Shown: piece by piece, positions 25,640 to 33,799 of the stretch | How the letters are laid out: each line of letters begins with the position of its first letter | Numbering within the stretch: position 1 is the first letter of the stretch | Assembly: GCA_013397435.1 (NCBI GenBank) | Contig: VZRG01000863.1 | Location: forward strand, 102,001-166,000 | Source: Erythrocercus mccallii | Lineage: Eukaryota; Chordata; Aves; Passeriformes; Dicruridae | DNA: 64,000 nucleotides | Reading direction: 5' to 3' | Position numbers and translations under genes: made by a program | The notes under the pieces: model-generated | Database searches by the model: none | What the model saw: only the letters and a program-made list of their open reading frames with translations | Told to the model about the DNA's origin: nothing

Positions 25640-26262
25640 GTGGAAAACTCGAAGGGATGAGAGCACCTGGGCGAGCACGGCCAGCCCGAGCGGGGTTCTC
25701 CAGGGACAAGGGCAGCGGGCTTTGCCCTTCCCCGCAGACGCCCAGGGCTGGGCGAGGAGCCGAGGGGAGCAAAGCGCTCACCTTCGAGGGGCACGAGGCG
25801 GCGGGAAGCCAGCCCCTGATCGTGCCGGTGCCGCCCGGGTGGACTCCGCTTGTGCAACCCCACCGCTAAGAATCACGCCTGAAACCACGGTCCGAGAGGG
25901 CGAGAAGACAGGGAACGACAGGCAGCAGTGGCCTAAGGTGTTTCCCCCCTTTGTCGGGACAACGGGAGAAGAAGAGCTGACCAGAAGGGATCGGGATGGG
26001 GGGAAAGGGGGAGACTAGTGGAGAAACGGGATGTTACCGCTCTCACCAGTCCGTGCTGATAACCATAACAGGACTGAGAAGACGATAATATAAAAATTCA
26101 AATACAAACCGCTCCGCGGGAAAAAAAACAAAACCAACTGTTGTCAAATTACGCACACGGTGGGGGGAGGGGGTGGGGGCCGTGATAGAAAGGGGTGGCC
26201 GGGACAAAGTAACCCGACCCGGGGTGAGCGGTCCCTGCGGACCGGGACCGCAGCTCGCGGCG

Positions 26263-26356
26263 CTCGCCGACGTGAGTGCGTGAGGTCATCAGCGCCGGCG
26301 GGGCTCGACGGCCGGGCTCGACGGCGCTGGTGACTTCACGCAGTCACGTCGGCGAG
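26263..26356. repeat. 35-bp near-perfect inverted repeat (hairpin/cruciform)
   Basis: Left arm 26263-26297 and right arm 26322-26356 are complementary at 32 of 35 positions. Two of the three exceptions would be G-U pairs in RNA and one is G-G. The 24-nt loop (26298-26321) leads into a direct repeat of GGGCTCGACGG (26301-26311 and 26314-26324). The left arm holds TGAGGTCA (26281-26288) and the right arm TGACTTCA (26331-26338) and TCACGTC (26344-26350), all CRE/ATF-like. The structure is read directly from the sequence; its function is inferred. Confidence 0.95.
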
Positions 26357-26375
26357 AGAGGCGGCGGTGGCGGGG

Positions 26376-26380
26376 ATTGG
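26376..26380 (-). promoter_or_regulatory. Inverted CCAAT box
   Basis: ATTGG within GGGATTGGCTGG is the usual context for an NF-Y site. It lies 20 nt after the large inverted repeat and about 160 nt before the SP8 start codon. Confidence 0.5.
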
Positions 26381-26438
26381 CTGGCGGTGGCTCAGCGGCA
26401 CTTCAAAGCCGGCGAGGGAGCTACAATTGTGGTGGAAT

Positions 26439-26444
26439 GGGCGG
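26439..26444 (+). promoter_or_regulatory. GC box (Sp/KLF-type site)
   Basis: GGGCGG about 95 nt before the SP8 start codon. It could bind Sp-family factors, possibly SP8 itself, which would be autoregulation. That is inference. Confidence 0.4.
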
Positions 26445-26498
26445 AACTGATCATTGTATTGCACACCTCTAAAAAAAACACTGCCTCTGATTTATCAA

Positions 26499-26507
26499 TA
26501 TAAAAAA
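26499..26507 (+). promoter_or_regulatory. TATA-like box before SP8
   Basis: TATAAAAAA lies 30 nt upstream of the ATG when measured from its end (39 nt from its start). If used, the 5' leader would be about 5-15 nt. It may instead be transcribed DNA of a longer 5' UTR. Confidence 0.35.
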
Positions 26508-26537
26508 GATCCTCTGAGAGGAGGGCACTTTTGTGTG

Positions 26538-26558
26538 ATGGCAACTTCACTTCTAGGG
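26538..26558 (+). CDS. SP8: SP8 coding exon 1 (MATSLLG)
   Basis: ATG GCA ACT TCA CTT CTA GGG encodes MATSLLG, the known N-terminus of the long SP8 isoform. A consensus GTGAGT donor starts at 26559, and the phase-0 junction restores MATSLLG-EEPR with exon 2. The frame is too short to be found by ORF length. The transcribed part of the exon extends upstream for an unknown distance. Confidence 0.93.
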
Positions 26559-26673
26559 GTGAGTCTAAGGATTTTTTTCTCTTGCTGGTTTAATTGGTTT
26601 CTTTTTATTGTCGATTGGAGGGGGTTAAAATAACCCCTGTCTTGACCGGGGCTATCAGTCTCCTCTATTCAGG

Positions 26674-26713
<40 letters not shown>

Positions 26714-29081
26714 CTTAAGTACAAGTGAATTTAGGAGAAAAGAAAGAGTGAGAGGGGGAAAAGGGGGCAGAGTCACTTTTCAGTGAGCACGAAAAGGTTT
26801 TAAGGGCATTTGTAGAAACAACCTACAGCGCCTGGGCTGTGCTGTTCCTGTGCCCCCGAAGAAGTGGCTTTTCTTCTTTACATGTGACTGCTGGAAGAAA
26901 AAAACCCCAACATACAAACAAAAAAAATCCCGAACCGAGCACTATCGGTTTTTTTGTGTGCAATTTTTAAAAAAAAATTTGCGACAGATTGTGGCTTTTT
27001 ATTTCCCTTTAAAATAACACAACCCACCGTGTCTAGCAGGTATGTTCAACTCGTGTATGCATACATATTTACATATGTTAAATTTATATATGTATTTCAT
27101 TATCATTGCTACGTAAATTAGGCTGATTCAAAGGACGCTTAAAAATTTGATAGTCCTGCGATTCTATATTTAAGAAAACAGCCTTACTGGCCTGAGAGAC
27201 GAGGTCTGGCCACGTCCCGGGGAAAGGGAGCAAAAGGGAGCAGGCTGAAAAGTAGCTGCTGCCGTGCCGGGGGCATCTTTAAAGCTACGGTAACAGATGC
27301 AACTTTTTCCCCCCCTCTCTTTTTTTCTCCCCCTTTTTTAACCCTTCCTGAGCTCCTTCGGGGGAGGGGAGTTGGATGGTGAAAAAAAAAGCCCCGGGCG
27401 GCGTTTAGAGGCAGAACCGCCGTGCCGGCTCCAGAGAAGGGATCCTCCCGCGGGAGTCGAGAAACTTTGCGCCCGGGGCCGGGCGGCGGAGCGGAGCGGG
27501 GCCGGGCGGCGGAGCGGTGCCGGACGCGGAGCGCGGGGCGCGGCGCGGGGCCGCTCCATCCCTGACGCCGGCGGGACGGCCCTCTCCCCTCTGTGCCCGC
27601 AGGAGGAACCGCGGGTAGGCTCCACGCCGCTGGCCATGCTCGCCGCGACCTGCAACAAGATCGGCAGCCCCAGTCCCTCGCCGTCCGCCCTTTCGGACAG
27701 CACGTCCTCCTTCGGCAAAGGCTTCCACCCCTGGAAACGCTCCTCCTCCTCAGCCTCGGCGGGCAGCTGCGGGGCCGTGGGCTCCGGCCTCCCGGGCTTC
27801 GGCGTGGCGGGCGCGGCGCGGAACGGCTCCTCGGCGGCGGCGGCAGCGGCGGCGGCGGCGGCGGCCGCCCTCGTCTCGGACTCGTTCAGCTGCGGCGGCT
27901 CGCCGGGCTCCAGCGCCTTCTCCCTCACCTCCAGCAGCGCAGCGGCAGCCAGCTCGCCCTTCGCCAACGACTACTCCGTCTTCCAGGCGCCGGGCACCGC
28001 CGGTGGCGGCGGCGGCGGCGGAGGCGGCGGCGGTGGGGCCGCGGGACAGGAGACGGCGGCGCACCAGCCCGTCTTCATCTCCAAAGTGCACACGTCGGTA
28101 GAGGGGCTGCAGGGCATCTATCCGCGGGTGGGCATGGCGCACCCCTACGAGTCCTGGTTCAAACCCTCGCACCCGGGGCTCGGCGCCGGCGAGGTAGGCT
28201 CAGCGGGCGCCTCCAGCTGGTGGGACGTGGGCGCCGGCTGGATCGACGTGCAGAGCCCCAACGGTGCGGCCGCGCTGCCCGGCTCCCTGCACCCGGCGGC
28301 CGGCGGACTCCAGACTTCGCTCCACTCGCCGCTGGGCGGCTACAACTCGGATTACTCGGGCCTGGGCCACTCGGCCTTCAGCAGCGGCGCCTCCTCGCAC
28401 CTCCTCAGCCCCGCCGGGCAGCATCTCATGGACGGATTTAAGCCGGTGCTGCCCGGCTCCTACCCGGACTCGGCCCCCTCGCCGCTGGCCGGCGCCGGGG
28501 GCTCCATGCTGGGCGGCGGCCCCGCCGCGCCGCTGGCCGCTTCGCCGCGCTCCTCCGCCCGCCGCTACTCGGGGCGCGCCACCTGCGACTGCCCCAACTG
28601 CCAGGAGGCCGAGCGGCTGGGGCCGGCGGGGGCCAGCCTGCGCCGCAAGGGGCTGCACAGCTGCCACATCCCCGGCTGCGGCAAGGTCTACGGCAAAACC
28701 TCGCACCTGAAGGCGCACCTGCGCTGGCACACGGGCGAGCGGCCCTTCGTCTGCAACTGGCTCTTCTGCGGCAAGCGCTTCACCCGCTCCGACGAGCTGC
28801 AGCGGCACCTGCGGACCCACACGGGCGAGAAGCGCTTCGCCTGCCCCGTCTGCAACAAGCGTTTCATGCGCAGCGACCACCTCAGCAAGCACGTCAAGAC
28901 CCACAGCGGTCCCGGAGGCGCCGGGGGCCCTGGCGGCGGCGGCCCCGGCGGCGGCCCCGGCCCAGGCGGCAAGAAGGGCAGCGACACCGATAGCGAGCAC
29001 AGCGCGGCTGGCAGTCCGCCCTGCCACTCCCCGGAGCTGCTGCCGCCCCCCGAGCCCGGCCACCGCAACGGCCTGGAGTGA
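26538..29081 (+). CDS. SP8: Transcription factor SP8, two coding exons (26538-26558 joined to 27603-29081)
   Basis: SP8 is a nuclear Sp/KLF-family activator that binds GC and GT boxes. In vertebrates it acts in limb apical ectoderm outgrowth and in forebrain and neural patterning (family knowledge). The joined product has 499 residues, close to the about 508 of human SP8. Order of parts: MATSLLG from exon 1; SP box with TPLAMLAATCNKIG (about 15-28); Ser-rich region with FHPWKRSSSS; Ala tract (about 12) and Gly tract (about 12); conserved HTSVEGLQGIYPRVGMAHPY region; buttonhead box CDCPNC (from 335); C2H2 fingers at 361-383, 391-413 and 421-441 joined by TGERPFV and TGEKRFA linkers; Gly/Pro-rich spacer; C-terminus ending HRNGLE. 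Finger contact residues are KHA, RER and RHK as in Sp1. SP9 is the nearest alternative, but the N-terminus reads IGSPSPSPS as in SP8. No frameshift or stop interrupts it. Confidence 0.97.
26559..27602 (+). other. SP8: SP8 intron (1044 bp)
   Basis: It begins GTGAGT and ends with the pyrimidine-rich CCTCTCCCCTCTGTGCCCGCAG. The first half is AT-rich with a T37 tract (26675-26711) and an AT-rich, TAAAT/ATATG-rich complex stretch (27040-27130). The last about 400 bases are CpG-rich and read without a stop in the SP8 frame from at least 27372. The short SP8 isoform could start from a promoter here. Confidence 0.92.
26675..26711. repeat. Poly(T) tract, 37 nt, in the SP8 intron
   Basis: An uninterrupted run of T 117 nt after the splice donor. 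Its length is probably variable. Confidence 0.85.
27603..29081 (+). CDS. SP8: SP8 coding exon 2, main coding exon with zinc fingers
   Basis: It encodes residues 8-499 and the TGA stop at 29079-29081. The exon begins GAG GAA CCG CGG after the AG at 27601-27602. An internal ATG at 27636 (MLAATCNKIG) corresponds to the start of the known shorter SP8 isoform and would give 481 residues. The 18-residue difference equals the difference between the two human isoforms (508 and 490). The fingers occupy 28662-28904. The exon is very GC-rich, so long shadow frames appear on both strands. Confidence 0.96.
   Translation, partial: EEPRVGSTPLAMLAATCNKIGSPSPSPSALSDSTSSFGKGFHPWKRSSSSASAGSCGAVGSGLPGFGVAGAARNGSSAAAAAAAAAAAALVSDSFSCGGSPGSSAFSLTSSSAAAASSPFANDYSVFQAPGTAGGGGGGGGGGGGAAGQETAAHQPVFISKVHTSVEGLQGIYPRVGMAHPYESWFKPSHPGLGAGEVGSAGASSWWDVGAGWIDVQSPNGAAALPGSLHPAAGGLQTSLHSPLGGYNSDYSGLGHSAFSSGASSHLLSPAGQHLMDGFKPVLPGSYPDSAPSPLAGAGGSMLGGGPAAPLAASPRSSARRYSGRATCDCPNCQEAERLGPAGASLRRKGLHSCHIPGCGKVYGKTSHLKAHLRWHTGERPFVCNWLFCGKRFTRSDELQRHLRTHTGEKRFACPVCNKRFMRSDHLSKHVKTHSGPGGAGGPGGGGPGGGPGPGGKKGSDTDSEHSAAGSPPCHSPELLPPPEPGHRNGLE
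27834..27869 (+). repeat. SP8: Polyalanine-coding trinucleotide tract in SP8
   Basis: Twelve Ala codons, nine of the first ten GCG (with one GCA) and then two GCC. Tracts of near-pure GCN codons can change length by slippage. SP8 orthologues are known for Ala runs of varying length in this part. Confidence 0.95.
28002..28037 (+). repeat. SP8: Polyglycine-coding trinucleotide tract in SP8
   Basis: Twelve Gly codons, mostly GGC, between the Ala/Ser-rich activation region and the HQPVFISKVHTS segment. It acts as a flexible linker and its length is likely variable. Confidence 0.95.
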
Positions 29082-29985
29082 CAGGCGGAGGCGCGGGGCC
29101 GTCGCGCCCCCCGGTCCCGCCGCCCTCCTGGTCTCGCAGCGCCCCGAGCGCGCAGCCCTGCGGCGGAGACTCGGACACGTAAGTAGCTGCCACGGCTCCG
29201 CAAGAACAGCGCTCGGCCCCGCGGTCGTTCCGCTGCCCTCCTGGAGCCCCGCACGGGCCGCGCAACCCCCGCGACGGGGGCAGGGGAGCTGCTCTACAAG
29301 GGCGGAGAGCCGCGACCCCCCGTGGGGCGGCCCCGCCGCCGCCTCCTTTCCCCCTCGCCTCGAGACCCCCCGCCTCGTGTTGCTTTTAGAGCGGAAAAAA
29401 CACCCACGTCCCCTCTCGTTTTGCTGCTGGAAACCGGCCCGTACTCCCTCCCTCCGCCGCTGGCGCCGGTACAGCCGCGGTGCCCCGGCGGGGCGGGCGG
29501 GCGGGCCGGGGCTGCCCCGCGGCGGGGCTCCGACGGCAGCGCCGCCAGCCGCGCTCCGCACAGCGCCGAGCTGACACTCGGACCTGCTCTCATCCCGGTA
29601 CCTGCTCAGAGCCCGCCTGCTCCCCGGGACCGGAGCGGCAGTTTGCTTATTTCCCTTCCCCTCTTTTTTTTTTCTTTTTCCAATTTTAACAAATCGTTTA
29701 CCTCTTTCGAGTCCAAATTTCACTGCTTTTGCCAGCACATTTGTATAACTCTCGTTTGAGCAGGGATCGCGAAATACGTTGAAAATAATTAGGTTGAAAG
29801 TCGTATATATATTTTTTTTAAAAACTTCAGACACATGAAGAAACACCGTGGGTTACAAGCAAAGATGTATTTCCAATGCCAAAAAAGTGAGGCCGGGGGG
29901 AATAGGAAAATTAAATATTTGTATAATGCGTCTGAACCTATAGGTTTGTACCACTGGGGAATCGTTCTAGATTAGCTAACAATTA

Positions 29986-29991
29986 AATAAA
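29986..29991 (+). terminator. Candidate poly(A) signal AATAAA (proximal)
   Basis: First AATAAA after the SP8 stop, 904 nt downstream. Use as the cleavage signal is inferred. Confidence 0.45.
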
Positions 29992-30207
29992 ACTCCACCA
30001 ATGTATCGGTGTGAGGTGCAGTTGTCCAGGAAACGATTTTGTATAGTATTTTTCTTGTAAATTTCTTCCAGTAAATATTTGAAAATATATTGAAGTACAC
30101 TTGAGATTTTTTTTTTTCTTTTTAATTTTTATTTCTTTTCCTGTCACGAGAAAACATTCTTGTTGCAGTCCTGGCTCGCTGCATTTTTTTTTTCTGGACT
30201 TCTTTCT

Positions 30208-30233
30208 TGAAGTGTGAATCAAATCACACTTCA
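30208..30233. repeat. 10-bp perfect inverted repeat in the SP8 3' UTR region
   Basis: TGAAGTGTGA (30208-30217) and TCACACTTCA (30224-30233) pair perfectly around a 6-nt loop. The stem can extend outward by one G-U and one C-G pair, then another pair. It would form a stable RNA hairpin if within the transcript. Confidence 0.9.
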
Positions 30234-30427
30234 GGACATAGGTTTTGCTTGAATATTAATTTAGCTAGGCATACAACTGTAATTAAGCAAACAATATTTG
30301 ATAAATGTTGAATGACATTTAATTTAATGGAGCATGTACTTATTTGCATTTGCTGGCAGTTCAGGTATAGTTACGGTGAGAGTTCTCCTATATTTCATAA
30401 AGTGGGTTTGCCACGACCCATGTGTTA

Positions 30428-30433
30428 AATAAA
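30428..30433 (+). terminator. Candidate poly(A) signal AATAAA
   Basis: A second AATAAA, followed within 30-60 nt by GT/T-rich sequence (GTTGGCCTATGTGTATTT) of the kind found downstream of cleavage sites. Confidence 0.45.
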
Positions 30434-30500
30434 CTGTCCAAGTGAAACTGAACTAACGTTGGCCTATGTGTATTTCCTGAAAATAATATTGATAAATGTT

Positions 30501-30506
30501 AATAAA
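30501..30506 (+). terminator. Candidate poly(A) signal AATAAA
   Basis: A third AATAAA, within AT-rich 3' UTR-like DNA. Confidence 0.3.
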
Positions 30507-30684
30507 CACTCCTGACACCACATTAGCGGTTTGCAATGATGCAAACTAATTGTCTCATTGTAATGTTGAAATAATTTGGATATTTCACATTGAAATGAAA
30601 AGCCCTTCGCTGGAACATTTTAGATTTGCATTTTAAATGCATGAAATGTAATTGATTTTTATCTGTAATATTTTAAATGGTATT

Positions 30685-30690
30685 AATAAA
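30685..30690 (+). terminator. Candidate poly(A) signal AATAAA (distal)
   Basis: A fourth AATAAA, with T-rich sequence (TTGTTTTTCTTCTTTG) about 35 nt downstream. Confidence 0.4.
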
Positions 30691-33600
30691 CTCCAGAAAA
30701 ACATTCTATCTTAGGTCAGCCAGTTGTTTTTCTTCTTTGTAAGTCCATCGTTACAGACAATGATTTACTTTGAACTCACATGGCATGAGTTGTTCTCTAG
30801 AGTTTCATTGAAAAGTGAACATACAACCAACGTAAATTTTAGCACATACTGAGAGCAGCTTTGAGGCATTAAAATGGGTAAGTTGCTGTTCTGTTTCATA
30901 CTTTTTAAAATGCACTATCAGAGGAAACTGAATGAAAGGCATTATCTCTTTTTTAAAAAATTATTTTTTACATACTAATAGTATAGTGCCTCTCAGAAAT
31001 CTGAGTATGTTTGAGAAGCTGCTTTGCATATACCTCCTTCTTGAAATTATTTTTCACATCACGTCAGATCCGTTGTGAGAGGAGATTTAATATTGAGATG
31101 CTGAGGGTCATTATTGCTTTAAAAGACAAAATAAAAAGTGATTCTCCGCTTTGAGGTAAGGTGGTTGTGGCTGGGAGCGATGCTAATTGCAGTAGCAAGA
31201 ACTAACTTCTTCAGGTCTCAGGGCTGGGAAACTTCGCGGTTGCGTGTGAAAATTCCCTTCTTGTTCGGGAGTGTTTTCCCCTCAGGACCGGGAATCGGGG
31301 CAATTTCAGGGGCTGCAGGGTGCTGTCAGCCAGCCGGTCCAGCGCTGCCGCCCTTGCTGTGTCCTTTACATCTATTCCACAAGCTCTCTCTGGATAACAA
31401 TAAAACCACAGTTGTGCCTTTGGCGTTTGCTTAGCGTTTTGGCAAAACCCCCCAAAACACCAAACTGAAACCAACCCAAACCCCTCAAACTCCTAACACT
31501 TTCTTTTACACTTTTCTTTGCCGGGTGGGGGGATGGGAGTGGGGAAGCGTGTGGAGGACGTCTTGTTTCTGCTTGGAAATCTGGCCTCTTGTGTTACCTA
31601 GGGAGTTGATGCTCACTGTTGGGGTACTGTTGAAAAATCAGGGCTAGAGCATGTAATCTGCATAGCAGAATGATCTTTTGTGCACACATAAAACATGGTT
31701 GTTAGTAGTACCTTAAACAACAGGTATTAAACTGCAGAGCAAAAAAGCACAGACTAGTCAACTCCAGACGCATTCAAGATTTCGGGTCCTCTGCATGGTA
31801 TAGGGGTTAGACGGGACTGCTAACAGCCACTAGAAACAAGAATTGCTTTGGTTGACACTTTCTGAGCTGCATTTGGATTTTTCTTCATTACAAACGCAAC
31901 CAAGAGAGGGCTGCAAAGTTTGCTACTGAAACAAAGCAACAGTTTGCTTTGATTTTTTTTGTTGTTTTTCTTTTTTTTTTTTTAATGCCATGTAAATGGG
32001 GTGGCACCTGATTTCCCCCGTGGGAGTGAGAGGAAGTGATTATGTTACTTGGAAATTTTGACCCTGATGAAATGGTCTGAGCACTTAGTAAAAAGGGAGC
32101 AGATGATAACTTCTAATACTGCTTCTCTGATATCCACCTGAAAAGAGAGTGCTATCAAAACGCTGTTGTCCAGGAGCCTGATGGTTTCCTTAGGGCATTG
32201 GTTGGTCCATCTTGGGAGTCTCTGGCGGTGGGATAAGAGCCAGCACCAAAAATCCTTCGCCCAGGAGGGAGTGTGTGCTGCTGCTGTTTGGGAGCCGCCA
32301 GTTTGGATCCAGGCTGTGTGAGAACACACATATTTTTCCTTTCTTTTACCAGCAAAACCCAGCACTTGAAGGTTGAATAGCTCCTTTTTGTAGTGGATTT
32401 ACTTTTACTAAACCCTTCCAGATAAGGGCATTGAGTTGCTTGATAGGAGCCGGGAACTTGTCTCTGCGTTGTGCAGATCAAGGTAGAGTTAAACTAGTTT
32501 GCTGACCTGCAGGTCAAACCGGTGTCCATCAACTCACCTTCCAACTGCCTTCAGATGATTGTGGCCATTCCCATTTGCTCTCTGACCTTTTAAGTCGCTT
32601 CTCTTCAAGCTCGTAGCAATGTCTATCGAATTTCGTGTCCTGCTTTACCCATTATTCTGGCTTTTTATTGTCATTTTCCAGTTTAAATTTTCAATAGAGC
32701 AGTGATGGGAGATGTGTGGAGCTGAAGTGATTTAAAACACCACTTTTTTTTTGCCTGCTGGTAGTGCCTTTCCTGCTACCCTCGGCCTGGGCCTGACGAG
32801 ACTAAACAGCAATCAAAAGGTGTTGACTTTCCTCGATTCCAGTCTAGGAATGCGAAAGCGGAAAACAAGAAATGAAACCTCAAACGCTTTATTTGTGGAT
32901 GTGATGGCTAATCCAGCCGTCAACACATTCACAGCTGTAAAGGTGATGGAGTAAGGATACTTGAGGCAGTCCAAGAAATCTTGCAGTACGAGTGGCTGGA
33001 AGTAAGTATGCACTTGCCAAAACCTGCCGCATTTCAGTTACATCCCGTGGAGCAACCTCTGGTTTAGCTTTGCAAAAAAGGAGCTGGGAAAAGGTGTGAA
33101 CAAATTAGGTGTGCAGTTGCTCATGCCCTCACCTTATGATAAAAGGACAAAGCTCTTTTGCTGTGTCAGAATAATCTTATGTTTCTCACAATAAATCGGG
33201 GTCTGCTTTCTCAGTTCATTCCATTACACTTTTTTTTTTTTTATCATAAAGATATATTTAAAATTCCTGAGCAATTCCATGGAAGAAAGCACATTTTGCA
33301 ATATCTGCTTTAAAAAGCAGAAGACATTTTTTCACTTGCTGTTATGACATCATTTTAAGCAAACTGACTGTCATTTGCTAAAGTGTATGGAGAAATTGTT
33401 ACACACCAGGAAGGTGTGTATTGAGAAAAACTGCGCTATTTAGGACAATTACTGTGTTTCCTGTTCTATGGTTTTCTAACTGTCACTTGGAATTACTTTT
33501 TAAAAAAGGGATTAGGGAAACAGGGGATAATGGCAAGTGCCCAGAAGCTTTAGTGAGGCATTCTAAATACAGAGTAATTCCATTTTACACTTGTGGATTT

Positions 33601-33799
33601 CGAAACAAACTGGGATCCTGTATTACTTCTTGAGAAGTGCACAATTTTCCAACAAGCATATTTATATTGCCTGCAAGGCCCGGTGAGGACCTGAATAATG
33701 GACCAACCTCCTGTAAAGCGATCTTGGTCTTGGCAATGGGAGAATTCTGCTTTCCAGGCTGAGCGATACTGCTCTGCAAAACGCAAAAAGCAGGCAGGG
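30691..33799. other. Gene-free DNA downstream of SP8
   Basis: No coding gene or repeat family is recognisable. A T-rich tract lies at 31950-31984 and a short perfect inverted repeat TACACACC...GGTGTGTA at 33400-33420. Confidence 0.5.

Larger units (their letters stand above)
25640..26537 (+). promoter_or_regulatory. SP8: SP8 CpG-rich promoter / 5' region
   Basis: This GC-rich region lies directly before the SP8 first coding exon. Visible elements are two G-quadruplex-type runs (25987-26011 and 26162-26195), short inverted repeats at 26228-26253, a 35-bp inverted repeat at 26263-26356 with CRE-like sites, an inverted CCAAT box ATTGG (26376-26380), a GC box GGGCGG (26439-26444) and a TATA-like TATAAAAAA (26499-26507). 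The transcription start cannot be fixed from sequence: the TATA-like box would place it only about 10 nt before the ATG, so an upstream start within the CpG-rich part is also likely. Confidence 0.65.
29082..30690 (+). other. SP8: SP8 3' UTR (extent inferred)
   Basis: The first about 560 bases after the stop stay CpG-rich. From about 29650 the sequence is AT-rich and non-repetitive, with candidate poly(A) signals at 29986, 30428, 30501 and 30685. A 10-bp perfect inverted repeat sits at 30208-30233. No new gene signal occurs. The real cleavage site is unknown. Confidence 0.6.

Noticed and set aside
26276..26503. 75-codon frame through the promoter hairpin, possibly an upstream ORF
   Set aside because: It begins with GTG, has no ATG and no domain.
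27372..27602. Upstream extension of the SP8 open frame to 27372
   Set aside because: The frame starts at TTG, not ATG. The segment lies before a good splice acceptor, and the exon 1 peptide MATSLLG gives the known N-terminus.
27593..28441. 282-codon frame overlapping SP8 in another + frame
   Set aside because: Arg/Gly-rich shadow of the SP8 exon with no domain.
28200..29846. 548-codon open frame on the minus strand across SP8
   Set aside because: It is the complement of a very GC-rich coding exon, where stops are rare. It is Ala/Gly/Arg-rich without domains.
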